Source: Streptomyces sp. ICC1
GTDB taxonomy: Bacteria; Actinomycetota; Actinomycetes; Streptomycetales; Streptomycetaceae
Reading direction: 5' to 3'
NCBI RefSeq assembly: GCF_003287935.1
Contig: NZ_CP030287.1
Span: 4,616,267-4,680,266, forward strand
DNA length: 64,000 nucleotides
The first letter of the stretch is position 1; each line of letters begins with the position of its first letter. The notes beneath the pieces were generated by a model. The model saw only the letters and a program-made list of their open reading frames with translations, ran no database searches and was not told the origin of the DNA. The position numbers and the translations under genes were made by a program. Below are positions 42,961 through 50,766 of this stretch, piece by piece.

Positions 42961-43431
42961 GTGGAGGGCGGCATGGAGAGCACTGGAACGAACACCGCGC
43001 CCGAGCCCGGCGCGCCCCTGATCACCGGCTCATACCTGATCACCGGCGCGCCCTCGGTCGCCGGAGCCCCGGACCTCGTCACCGTGCCCACCCGGCAGGG
43101 CCTGGAGGCCGTCGACATCATCCGCCGGGCCGCCGGCCAGGCCAGCGCCAGCCGGGCCGGCGGCGTCGGCCCGGTCCTGCACGACGGCTCCGGCAGCACC
43201 CTCGGCTTCCTCGTCCCGCCCGGCACCGCCGACGCCTGGGACCTCCCGGGCAGCGCCTGTACGCACACCAACGGGCGCGGCATGCGCTTCGGCGACACCT
43301 CGCCGACCGCGGGCGACACCGGCTGGCTGCTGCCGCCGGAGGCCGTCGGGCCGGTCACCGATCCGGAGGTGCTGCGCGCGGCACTCGGCGAGGCGGCCCG
43401 GCTGATCGAGGCCGCCGACAACTGCCGCTGA
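42961..43431 (+). CDS. Conserved hypothetical 156-residue protein
   Basis: GTG at 42961 with GAGGAGGGG 8 bases upstream; an ATG four codons later is weaker. Begins with an ITGS/ITGAP-type repeat and contains GPVLHDGSGSTLGFLVPPGT, DLPGSACTHTNGRG and a C-terminal helix EVLRAALGEAARLIEAAD. A type seen widely in Streptomyces with no assigned function. Ends 34 bp before the spermidine-synthase-like gene. Confidence 0.7.
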   Translation: MEGGMESTGTNTAPEPGAPLITGSYLITGAPSVAGAPDLVTVPTRQGLEAVDIIRRAAGQASASRAGGVGPVLHDGSGSTLGFLVPPGTADAWDLPGSACTHTNGRGMRFGDTSPTAGDTGWLLPPEAVGPVTDPEVLRAALGEAARLIEAADNCR

Positions 43432-43465
43432 CCCCCCACGGTCCCTGACCAGCCATAATGAGGAC

Positions 43466-44338
43466 GTGGCAGGCAAGGGCAAGGACAAGCGGCGCGGGCG
43501 CGACACCTCCGAGGCGCAGCTCGGGCAGGTGGACGGCGGCCAGGCCGTGCTGGAGCCCGACCGGGAGCGGTCGCGCGCCTGGACCCTGCTGATCGACGGC
43601 GCCCCGCAGTCGCACGTGGACCTGGACGACCCCGGACACCTGGACTTCTCCTACCAGCGCCGGATCGGCCACCTGATCGACCTCGTCGCGCCCGCCCGCC
43701 AGCCCCTGAACGTCCTCCACCTCGGCGGCGGCGCCTTCACCCTCGCGCGCTACACGGCCGCCGCGCGCCCCCGCTCGACGCAGCAGGTCGTGGAGATCGA
43801 CGCCGGGCTCGTGGCCTTCGTACGGGAGCACCTGCCGCTGGACCCGCAGGCGCGCATCCGGGTCCGGTCGGTCGACGCCCGGGCCGGGCTGGCCAAGATC
43901 CCCGACGGCTGGGCCGACCTGGTGATCGCGGACGTGTTCAGCGGCGCCCGCACCCCCGCGCACCTGACGAGCACCGAGTTCCTGGACGACGTACGCCGGG
44001 CCCTGGCGCCGGGCGGCTGGTACGTGGCGAACCTCGCGGACGGGCCGCCCCTCACCCACCTGCGGGGCCAGATCGCGACGGCCGCGTCGCGCTTCACGGA
44101 GCTGGCGCTCGCCGCCGATCCGGTGGTGTGGCGGGGCAAACGATTCGGCAACGCCGTCCTGGTGGCCGCCGACCGTGAGCTCCCGCTCGCCGAGTTCACC
44201 CGCCGCGTCGCGAGCGACCCGCACCCCGGCCGGGTCGAACACGGCCGCGCCCTCATCGATTTCGCGGGCGGCGCCGTCCCCGTCTCGGACGCCTCGGCGG
44301 TCGCCTCGCCGGAGCCCCCGCCGTCGGTCTTCCGCTGA
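43466..44338 (+). CDS. Spermidine synthase-like methyltransferase-fold protein
   Basis: 290 residues, GTG at 43466. Basic N-terminus, then SYQRRIGHLIDLVA, the nucleotide-binding loop VLHLGGGAFTLARYTA, VVEIDAGLVAFVREHL, DLVIADVFSGARTPAHLTS and LAPGGWYVANLADGPP. The aminopropyltransferase-like fold is clear; the polyamine substrate residues are not obviously conserved, as usual for actinobacterial members, so activity is uncertain. Confidence 0.8.
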   Translation: MAGKGKDKRRGRDTSEAQLGQVDGGQAVLEPDRERSRAWTLLIDGAPQSHVDLDDPGHLDFSYQRRIGHLIDLVAPARQPLNVLHLGGGAFTLARYTAAARPRSTQQVVEIDAGLVAFVREHLPLDPQARIRVRSVDARAGLAKIPDGWADLVIADVFSGARTPAHLTSTEFLDDVRRALAPGGWYVANLADGPPLTHLRGQIATAASRFTELALAADPVVWRGKRFGNAVLVAADRELPLAEFTRRVASDPHPGRVEHGRALIDFAGGAVPVSDASAVASPEPPPSVFR

Positions 44339-44378
44339 CCCTCGGCTCGGGGGTCGCTCAGCTCGGGGGTCGCTCGGC

Positions 44379-44936
44379 TCAGGGGTCGACGATCTCCACC
44401 AGCGGGGGGTGGTCGTGCCACGTGCAGAACACCGACACCTCCCGGCCGTCGCGGGTGAAGGTGACGCGGATCCAGGACTCGTGCTTCCACACCTGCATCC
44501 GCCAGCCGGCCGCCGGGGTCGCCGAGACCAGCTCGCCCGAGGAGGCGCCGAGGTCGAAGACGACCCGCCCGCCGGAGACGCTGTACGACTTCACGTTCCC
44601 GCTCGCGCCCGCGCCGCCCTGACCGTTCGAACGCGCGGCGGGCGCCGGCCGCGACGGCGGCGTCGACGCCTTGGCGGAGGCGGACGGGGCGGACTCCGAG
44701 GGGGACGCCGGGGCGGAGGCCGAGGGCGAGGAGGACGGGTCCGGGTCCGGGGGCAGCGCCTGGTGCGTCGAGGAGGAGAGCGGCCGCGTGGTCAGCGGCA
44801 CCGCGAGCGGGGGATCGTAGGCCGTGCCGGACATGACCGTGTGCACGCCCCACCACGACAGCGTCACCGCAGCCCCGGTCGCCAGCGTCCACGCTCCCGC
44901 ATGGCTGACTGCTCTACCGACATGTCCTCGTCGCAT
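44379..44936 (-). CDS. Membrane-anchored secreted protein
   Basis: 185 residues, ATG at 44936. N-terminal hydrophobic helix (AWTLATGAAVTLSWWGV), a Ser/Pro/Ala-rich linker (residues about 60-95), then a compact beta-rich C-terminal domain (VVFDLGASSGELVSATPAAG, WIRVTFTRDGREVSVFCTWH). Exported and probably cell-wall associated. Convergent with the spermidine-synthase-like gene and divergent from the response regulator, so it might be a target or sensor partner of that system. A 16-bp direct repeat follows the stop (44343-44375). Confidence 0.65.
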   Translation of the reverse strand: MRRGHVGRAVSHAGAWTLATGAAVTLSWWGVHTVMSGTAYDPPLAVPLTTRPLSSSTHQALPPDPDPSSSPSASAPASPSESAPSASAKASTPPSRPAPAARSNGQGGAGASGNVKSYSVSGGRVVFDLGASSGELVSATPAAGWRMQVWKHESWIRVTFTRDGREVSVFCTWHDHPPLVEIVDP

Positions 44937-45015
44937 CGGGGGACATCCTGCCCCACCCGTCCCAGACCTGGACCGGCACCCTCGGGCATCCCCCGAATGG
45001 GCTACGGTGCGGGCC

Positions 45016-45705
45016 ATGGCTAGTGTGCTCGTGGTCGAGGACGACCAGTTCGTACGTTCCGCCCTCATCCGGCACCTGACCGAGGCCTCGCACACCGTGC
45101 GCAGCGTCGGCACCGCCCTGGAGGCACTGCGCGAGGTCGCGCACCACCGCTTCGACGTGGTCATCCTCGACCTCGGGCTGCCCGACCTGGACGGGTCCGA
45201 GGCGCTGAAGATGCTGCGCGGCATCACCGATGTGCCCGTGATCATCGCGACTGCCCGGGACGACGAGGCGGAGATCGTCCGGCTGCTCAACGACGGCGCC
45301 GACGACTACCTGACCAAACCCTTCTCCGTGGAGCACCTCTCCGCCCGGATGGCCGCCGTGCTGCGCCGCGCGCGCTCCGCCGCCGGGGCCGAGCCGCCCT
45401 CGCGGGTCCTGCGCGTCGGCGGCCTGGCCATCGACCCGCTGCGGCGCCAGGCCGAGCTGGACGGGACGGTACTGGACCTCACGCGGCGGGAGTTCGACCT
45501 GCTGGCCTTCCTCGCGGGGCGGCCGGGCGTGGTCGTGGCCCGCCGGGAGCTGCTCGCGGAGGTCTGGCAGCAGTCCTACGGCGACGACCAGACCATCGAC
45601 GTCCACCTGTCGTGGCTGCGCCGCAAGCTCGGCGAGACCGCCGCGAGCCCGCGCTACCTGCACACGCTGCGGGGTGTGGGAGTCAAGCTGGAGCCGCCTC
45701 AGTGA
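45016..45705 (+). CDS. OmpR-family response regulator
   Basis: 229 residues, ATG at 45016. Receiver: acidic pair at Glu8-Asp9-Asp10, phospho-acceptor Asp52 in VVILDLGLPDLDG, switch Thr in IIATARDD and Lys in LTKPFS. C-terminal winged helix (LDLTRREFDLLAFLAGRPG, TIDVHLSWLRRKLGE). Paired with the histidine kinase gene 109 bp downstream. The signal is unknown; the divergent exported protein is a candidate regulon member. Confidence 0.9.
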   Translation: MASVLVVEDDQFVRSALIRHLTEASHTVRSVGTALEALREVAHHRFDVVILDLGLPDLDGSEALKMLRGITDVPVIIATARDDEAEIVRLLNDGADDYLTKPFSVEHLSARMAAVLRRARSAAGAEPPSRVLRVGGLAIDPLRRQAELDGTVLDLTRREFDLLAFLAGRPGVVVARRELLAEVWQQSYGDDQTIDVHLSWLRRKLGETAASPRYLHTLRGVGVKLEPPQ

Positions 45706-45814
45706 GCGGCGCACGCGCGGCCACCGGGCCGCGGGCGGGCACGACGGCCGCACCTCCGCGCCGCGCGGGCGACCGCGACGACAGCCGCTGCCGCGGCGGA
45801 GCGAGCCGACGGAG

Positions 45815-47194
45815 ATGAGGTGGGCGCTGGTCAAGGTGTGCCTCGCGGTCACCGTCATGGTGGTCGTGGCGTTCGCCGTGCCGCTCGGGCTGGTCGTCCA
45901 GGAGATGGCCAGCGACCGGGCGTTCTCCAACGCCGAGCGGCAGGCCGCCACCATCGGGCCGACGCTGTCGATCACGACGGACCCGGTCCAGCTGCGCAAG
46001 GCGGTGGAGTCCACGCAGATGGGCGCCGCCCGGCGGATGGCCGTGCACGTCCCGGCCGTCGCAGACACCCCGCGCGTGGACATCGGCGACGGCTGGGCCG
46101 GGGAGCACGCCGTCGCCGAGACCCGGCGGATCGGGCGGGCGGCCACGGCCCCGGTGTCGGGCGGCGGCTCGGCGCTGCTCCAGCCCATCGCGCTCGGCTC
46201 CGGGGACATCGCGGTGGTGGAGATCCTCGTCCCGGAGAGCGAGGTCAGCAACGGCGTCGCCACCGCCTGGGTGGTCCTCGCGGGCGTCGGCCTCGCCCTG
46301 GTCGTGGGCTCGGTGGCGGTGGCGGACCGGCTCGGCGCCCGCCTGGTGCGGCCGGCCGAGCGGCTCGCGGACGCCGCGCACCGGCTGGGCGAGGGACGGC
46401 TGGGCGCGCGGGTCCCCGAGGAGGGGCCGAAGGAACTCCGCTCGGCGGCCGTCGCGTTCAACTCGATGGCGGACCAGGTGGTGGAGCTCCTCGCCAACGA
46501 GCGGGAGTTGGCCGCCGACCTCTCGCACCGGCTGCGGACGCCGCTGACGGTGCTGCGGCTCAACGCGGCCTCGCTCGGCGACGGTCCGGCGGCGGAGCAG
46601 ACCCGGGCGGCCGTGGAGCAACTGGAGCGCGAGGTCGACACGATCATCCGTACGGCCCGCGAGCAGCGCGCGCCCGCCTCCGCCACGGGCGGCGGCGGTG
46701 CCGGCTGCGACGCCTCCGAGGTGATCCGCGACCGGATGGACTTCTGGTCGGCGCTGGCGGAGGACGAGGGCCGGGAGGTGCGGCTCGCGGGGGTCGACCG
46801 CACGGTACGGATCCCCGTGGCCCGGCCCGAGCTCGCGGCCGCGCTGGACGCCATGCTCGGCAACGTCTTCCGGCACACCCCGGAGGGCACTCCCTTCGCG
46901 GTGGACGTCCACGACGCGGGGGACGCGGTGATCGTGCTCGTCTCGGACGCGGGGGGCGGCATCGCCGATCCGGACGCGGCCCTGCGGCGCGGCAACGACG
47001 GCGGCCGGGACGGTTCGACGGGCCTCGGCCTGGACATCGTGCGGCGCGTCGCCGAATCGACGGGCGGTGACGTGCGGCTGGGGCGCTCGGTGCTCGGCGG
47101 CACCGAGGTGCGGGTGTGGATCGCCCTGGACGGCCGCACGCGGGGCGGGTCCGCCCGCGCGGGGCGCGGCCGGCGCAAGCGGCGGGGCGACTGA
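45815..47194 (+). CDS. Sensor histidine kinase
   Basis: 459 residues, ATG at 45815 behind GACGGAG. Two transmembrane helices (residues about 8-27 and 150-172) flank an external domain; HAMP follows, then the H-box with His238 in DLSHRLRTPLTVL, where HR replaces the usual HE, a variant common in Streptomyces. N-box GNVFRHTPEG, G1 VSDAGGGI, G2 GLGLDIVRRV. Phosphorylates the upstream regulator. Confidence 0.85.
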   Translation: MRWALVKVCLAVTVMVVVAFAVPLGLVVQEMASDRAFSNAERQAATIGPTLSITTDPVQLRKAVESTQMGAARRMAVHVPAVADTPRVDIGDGWAGEHAVAETRRIGRAATAPVSGGGSALLQPIALGSGDIAVVEILVPESEVSNGVATAWVVLAGVGLALVVGSVAVADRLGARLVRPAERLADAAHRLGEGRLGARVPEEGPKELRSAAVAFNSMADQVVELLANERELAADLSHRLRTPLTVLRLNAASLGDGPAAEQTRAAVEQLEREVDTIIRTAREQRAPASATGGGGAGCDASEVIRDRMDFWSALAEDEGREVRLAGVDRTVRIPVARPELAAALDAMLGNVFRHTPEGTPFAVDVHDAGDAVIVLVSDAGGGIADPDAALRRGNDGGRDGSTGLGLDIVRRVAESTGGDVRLGRSVLGGTEVRVWIALDGRTRGGSARAGRGRRKRRGD

Positions 47195-47237
47195 CGGCAC
47201 GGGCGACCGGCGGGGACCCCGCGGGGCGACCGGCCGC

Positions 47238-47285
47238 GCGGGTGGCTGACCGTGCGGGTGGCTGACCGTGCGGGTGGCTGACCGT
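47238..47285. repeat. Three 16-bp tandem repeats
   Basis: Exact tandem copies of GCGGGTGGCTGACCGT directly downstream of the kinase gene, with a partial fourth. Noncoding; possibly a variable-number repeat. Confidence 0.75.
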
Positions 47286-47366
47286 GCGGGGCAACCGACG
47301 TAACCCCGGAGCGGTCGGGGGCGCGCCGCGCGCCCGGTATGTCCCCATGTCGATACGGTCCGCGCC

Positions 47367-47531
47367 ATGGACACCCTCATCTTCGGCGGCCTCCTCGCCA
47401 CCCTGATCGCGATGTACCGGGACGCGTCGCGGTTCGTGGTGCTCGGTGCCTGGTGGCTGATGCTGCTCGCCGTGATCCTGCTGATGGCGCACCACATCAC
47501 CAGCGGCCTCGCCCTCACCCTGAGCTACTGA
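47367..47531 (+). CDS. DUF5993 small membrane protein
   Basis: 54 residues, ATG at 47367. Two hydrophobic helices (LIFGGLLATLIAMY and FVVLGAWWLMLLAVILLM) with HHITSGLALTLSY at the end. Pairs with DsbB-like genes in actinobacteria and is immediately followed by one here; probably functions with it in the membrane. Confidence 0.75.
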   Translation: MDTLIFGGLLATLIAMYRDASRFVVLGAWWLMLLAVILLMAHHITSGLALTLSY

Positions 47532-47542
47532 CGGTGGCCGCG

Positions 47543-48184
47543 ATGTCCAGCCTCCTCCCGGAGGCGCCGCTGGAGGGCGGGCTGCTGGGGCGCGTCCAGT
47601 ACTGGTTCGCGTGCGCCTTCGCCATCGGCTGGACGGGTGTGGTCTGCGGCGGGCTCTTCTACCAGTTCGGGCTGTGGGAGTACCCGTGCCCGCTCTGCAT
47701 CGTGCAGCGGATGTTCATGCTGCTGGCGGCGATCGGGGCCGGGCACGTCATCCGTACGGCGCTGACGCACGGGGCGGTCACCGGCCGCGACTACATGATG
47801 GGCTGGGGCCTCACGCTCGTCGCGGTGATCGCGGGCTCCTTCGCCTCGTGGCGCCAGACGATGCTGCACATCCTGCCGGGCGACAAGGGGTTCGGGAGCG
47901 AGGTGTTCGGCCTGCACCTGTACGTATGGGCGTGGATCCTCTTCCAGGCCTCGGTGGTCGCCGTCGGGATCGTCCTCGCCTTCGCCCACTCCACGGCCGA
48001 CCGGGTCATTCCGGCCGACGGGCCGGGTGCGTACCGCACGGTGGGGCTGGCCGCGCTGTGGTTCCTGGGGCTGGTGATCGCCGTGAACATCGTGGCGGTC
48101 TTCCTCGAAGAGGGATTCCACTGGTTCCTCCCGGACGACCCCTCGCGCTACCAGTTCTTCCACGATGTGGGGATCATCGACTAG
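47543..48184 (+). CDS. DsbB-family disulfide bond formation protein
   Basis: 213 residues from ATG at 47543 (GTG at 47534 possible). Four or five transmembrane helices; the first loop carries CPLCIVQR, the redox CxxC of DsbB, after FAIGWTGVVCGGLFYQ. Reoxidises an extracytoplasmic thiol oxidase using quinone in the classical family. The second DsbB cysteine pair is not obvious, so the mechanism may differ. Follows the DUF5993 gene with 11 bp. Confidence 0.8.
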   Translation: MSSLLPEAPLEGGLLGRVQYWFACAFAIGWTGVVCGGLFYQFGLWEYPCPLCIVQRMFMLLAAIGAGHVIRTALTHGAVTGRDYMMGWGLTLVAVIAGSFASWRQTMLHILPGDKGFGSEVFGLHLYVWAWILFQASVVAVGIVLAFAHSTADRVIPADGPGAYRTVGLAALWFLGLVIAVNIVAVFLEEGFHWFLPDDPSRYQFFHDVGIID

Positions 48185-48338
48185 TGCCGTGCCGTGCCGT
48201 GCCGGGCGCCGTGACCCGGTGAACCCTGCCCGTCACAGCACTAGCGGAGGTTGGCGGGGAGTCGACGCCGCCCGCGCGCGAACGCGGCGGAACTGCTTGA
48301 GTACTCGCGCCCGCACCCCTATCGGATGGGAACCCGCC

Positions 48339-49028
48339 ATGCGCTACGCAGTTCTCGGCACCGGCATCGTCGGCCGTACGGTGGCCGCCCGGCTGCTCTC
48401 CCTGGACCACGAGGTCGTCATCGGCACCCGCGACCCCGTGGCCACCCTCGCCCGCGGCGAGTACGCCGAGTGGCAGGCGGCCCACCCGCGAGCGGGGCTC
48501 GCCCGCTTCGCGGAAGCGGCGCGCGGCGGCGAGACGCTGGTCAACGCCACGGGCGGGCGGGTCAGCGTGGCCGCCCTGACGGCGGCGGACGCCTCGCACC
48601 TGGACGGCAAGATCCTGATCGACATCGCGAACCCGCTGGACTTCTCGCACGGCTTCCCGCCGGGGCTCGACCCGGTGGACGGCGACAGCCTGGGCGAGCT
48701 GATCCAGCGGACCTTCCCGGGGCTGCGCGTGGTCAAGACGCTGAACACGATGAACTGCCAGGTCATGGTCGACCCGGCCAGGGTTCCCGGCGACCACACC
48801 GTCTTCCTCTCGGGCGAGGACGCCGAGGCGAAGAAGGCCGTGCGCGAGCTCCTGTACTCCTTCGACTGGCGCGAGCACACCGTCATCGACCTGGGCGGGA
48901 TCGAGACGGCGCGCGGCACGGAGATGCTGCTGCCGATCTGGCTCCGGCTGATGGGGGCCCTCGGCCACACGGACTTCAACTTCCACATCCAGGGCGCGCG
49001 GCGTACGGAGCCGGGCCCGCAGGTCTGA
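48339..49028 (+). CDS. NADP/F420-type oxidoreductase
   Basis: 229 residues, ATG at 48339. Rossmann GxGxxG in YAVLGTGIVGRTVAARLL and the next-strand basic motif VIGTRDP, then LVNATGGRVSVAAL, ILIDIANPLDFSHGFPPG and VVKTLNTMNCQVMVDP, the layout of the NADPH:F420 oxidoreductase-like family. Substrate unknown. Stands alone. Confidence 0.8.
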   Translation: MRYAVLGTGIVGRTVAARLLSLDHEVVIGTRDPVATLARGEYAEWQAAHPRAGLARFAEAARGGETLVNATGGRVSVAALTAADASHLDGKILIDIANPLDFSHGFPPGLDPVDGDSLGELIQRTFPGLRVVKTLNTMNCQVMVDPARVPGDHTVFLSGEDAEAKKAVRELLYSFDWREHTVIDLGGIETARGTEMLLPIWLRLMGALGHTDFNFHIQGARRTEPGPQV

Positions 49029-49066
49029 CCCGGGGCCGGGCTCCGGGGGGCCGGGGTGCCCCTCAG

Positions 49067-49567
49067 TCAGTCGGTGGCGCTCGAGGCCAGCCGCTCGGCC
49101 TGGGCGCGGCCGACCTCGGCGGCGCGGTGCAGGTAGTCGCCGATGACGGCGAGCTCGGCGTCGGAGTAGCCCTCCAGTACGGCGCCGAAGGCGCGGCCCG
49201 GGGTCTCCCAGGCCGCGCCGATCCGGTCGCGGGCGGCGGGGGCGAGGGCGACGAGGGAGCGGCGGCGGTCGTTCGGGTCGGCGCGGCGCTCGACGATGCC
49301 GGCCTTGACCAGGCGGTCGACGAGCCGGGTAGCCGAACCGGACGTCAGGCCGGTGAGGCGGGCGACGTCACCGGTGCTGACCGGTTCGGGCTCCATGTCG
49401 AGGAGGGCGACGCACTGCAGGTCGGTGGGGTGCAGGCCGACGTGGTCGGCCATGGCCTGGCTGAAGAGCGAGTAGTCGGCGTAGTGCCGCTGGCTTTCGG
49501 TGACGATGCGCGCGAGCAGCTCGGCGCGGGTCCACTCCGCACTCGAACGGGGGTTGTTGGTTGACAT
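49067..49567 (-). CDS. MarR-family regulator
   Basis: 166 residues, ATG at 49567. Winged-helix core: HPTDLQCVALLDMEPEPVST, DVARLTGLTSGSATRLVDRL, VERRADPNDRRRSLVALA. Divergent from a truncated NAD(P)-binding gene with palindromic sites between them, so it likely repressed that gene and itself. Confidence 0.85.
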   Translation of the reverse strand: MSTNNPRSSAEWTRAELLARIVTESQRHYADYSLFSQAMADHVGLHPTDLQCVALLDMEPEPVSTGDVARLTGLTSGSATRLVDRLVKAGIVERRADPNDRRRSLVALAPAARDRIGAAWETPGRAFGAVLEGYSDAELAVIGDYLHRAAEVGRAQAERLASSATD

Positions 49568-49592
49568 CGGCTTCTCCGTGCTTCAAATTTGT

Positions 49593-49650
49593 CTGTGTGA
49601 CACAGGAAATGCGTAACGCAGAGAATGTGTCACACGGAATCTGTGTCACG
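49593..49650. promoter_or_regulatory. Operator cluster for the MarR regulator
   Basis: CTGTGTGACACAG (perfect dyad, 49593-49605), TGTGTCACAC (49626-49635) and TGTGTCACG (49642-49650) in the divergent gap. Three related sites in 58 bp are typical of MarR autoregulation. Confidence 0.65.
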
Positions 49651-49688
49651 TCCTCAGTCTAGAACAGGAACGAGAACAGGAAGAAGCC

Positions 49689-49844
49689 ATGTCGAAGATC
49701 CTCGTCACCGGCGGCCGCGGCGCCGTCGCCCGCGGTCTCACCGCCCTCCTCGCCACCGACGGCGTCCCGCACCGCCTCGCATCCCGCGAGCCCGACAAAC
49801 CCGGCACCGTCCACTGCGACCTCCCACCACCTGACCGTGCCTGA
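49689..49844 (+). pseudogene. Truncated NmrA/SDR-like NAD(P)-binding gene
   Basis: ATG at 49689 gives 51 residues: KILVTGGRGAVARGLTALLA is a Rossmann start, then HRLASREPDKPGTVHCDLPP and a stop. Members are normally 250-290 residues, so the 3' four-fifths are missing. Target of the divergent MarR gene by position. Confidence 0.75.
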
Positions 49845-49862
49845 CGGGCCCCGGGTACGCGA

Positions 49863-49896
49863 AAGGCCCCGCTCCGCTTTCGCGGAACGAGGCCTT
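49863..49896. terminator. Bidirectional terminator by tRNA-His
   Basis: Stem AAGGCCCCGCTCCGC / GCGGAACGAGGCCTT around a TTTC loop, with one mismatch, 8 bp after the tRNA 3' end. Confidence 0.65.
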
Positions 49897-49903
49897 CTCG
49901 CAG

Positions 49904-49977
49904 GGTGAGTGACGGGACTTGAACCCGCGGCCACCTGGACCACAACCAGGTGCTCTACCAACTGAGCTACACCCACC
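49904..49977 (-). tRNA. tRNA-His (GTG)
   Basis: Cloverleaf on the minus strand: acceptor GTGGGTG/CACTCAC with one G-U pair, D-arm GCTC..GAGC, anticodon stem CCTGG/CCAGG around TTGTGGT giving anticodon GTG, and T-arm with GTTCAAGTC. The extra G at -1 (49977) opposite C73 is the identity mark of tRNA-His. No encoded CCA. Located just downstream of orn, as in other Streptomyces. Confidence 0.92.
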
Positions 49978-50082
49978 ATGTCCGGTCGGAAAACCGACCG
50001 GCCGAAGAAAAGGTTACAGGGTCCGGGAGGGTGCTCGCTCCCCCCTTTCCCCGTGCCCCTCGCTGTCGGGTACTACGGGGTG

Positions 50083-50685
50083 CTACGCGCCGGGGACGAC
50101 GTGCTTGGCGGCGATGGTCCGCGCCGTGTCCGAGTCCGGACCGGGCTGCGGCACGAAGACGGCCTCCCGGTAGTAGCGCAGCTCGGCGATGGACTCCTTG
50201 ATGTCCGCGAGCGCCCGGTGGTTGCCGTTCTTCGGGGGGCTGTTGAAGTACGCGCGCGGGTACCAGCGGCGCGCCAGCTCCTTGATCGAGGAGACGTCCA
50301 CGATCCGGTAGTGCAGGTACCCCTCCAGCGCGGCCATGTCGCGCAGCAGGAAACCGCGGTCGGTGCCGACCGTGTTTCCGCAGAGCGGGGCCTTGCGGGG
50401 GTCCTTCACGTGTTCCCGTACGTAGGCCAGGACCTGCGCCTCGGCGTCCGCGAGGGTGGTCCCGCCGGCCAGCTCTTCGAGCAGGCCGGAGGAGGTGTGC
50501 ATCTCGCGCACCACGTCGGGCATGGTCTCCAGGGCCGCGTCCGGCGGGCGGATCACGATGTCCACGCCTTCGCCGAGCACGTTGAGCTCCGAGTCGGTGA
50601 CCAGTGCGGCCACCTCGATAAGTGCGTCGTCCGTCAACGAGAGCCCGGTCATCTCGCAGTCGATCCACACCATGCGATCGTTCAT
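50083..50685 (-). CDS. orn: Oligoribonuclease
   Basis: 200 residues, ATG at 50685 ([15 protein letters not shown]). DEDDh exonuclease: Asp/Glu in IDCEMTGL, Asp in [13 protein letters not shown], and His/Asp in [12 protein letters not shown]. Degrades 2-5 nucleotide RNAs and pGpG from c-di-GMP turnover. Full length. Neighbour of adpA, the arrangement known in S. coelicolor and S. griseus. Confidence 0.95.
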   Translation of the reverse strand: MNDRMVWIDCEMTGLSLTDDALIEVAALVTDSELNVLGEGVDIVIRPPDAALETMPDVVREMHTSSGLLEELAGGTTLADAEAQVLAYVREHVKDPRKAPLCGNTVGTDRGFLLRDMAALEGYLHYRIVDVSSIKELARRWYPRAYFNSPPKNGNHRALADIKESIAELRYYREAVFVPQPGPDSDTARTIAAKHVVPGA

Positions 50686-50703
50686 GCGCCCCACCTTATG
50701 CGG

Positions 50704-50743
50704 AAGGTCCCCCACATCGGTGACCGCCGATGCGGGGGACCTT
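50704..50743. terminator. Hairpin between adpA and orn
   Basis: 17-bp stem starting AAGGTCCCCC with one mismatch and a 6-base loop, immediately after the adpA stop on the minus strand. Confidence 0.75.
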
Positions 50744-50766
50744 CTTCGAGCGATGCCCGCAAGGGG

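Noticed and set aside
49593..49650. Further copies of the element-associated TGTGTC palindrome
   Set aside because: Half-site spacing differs and the sites sit in a MarR divergent promoter, so they are better explained as MarR operators.
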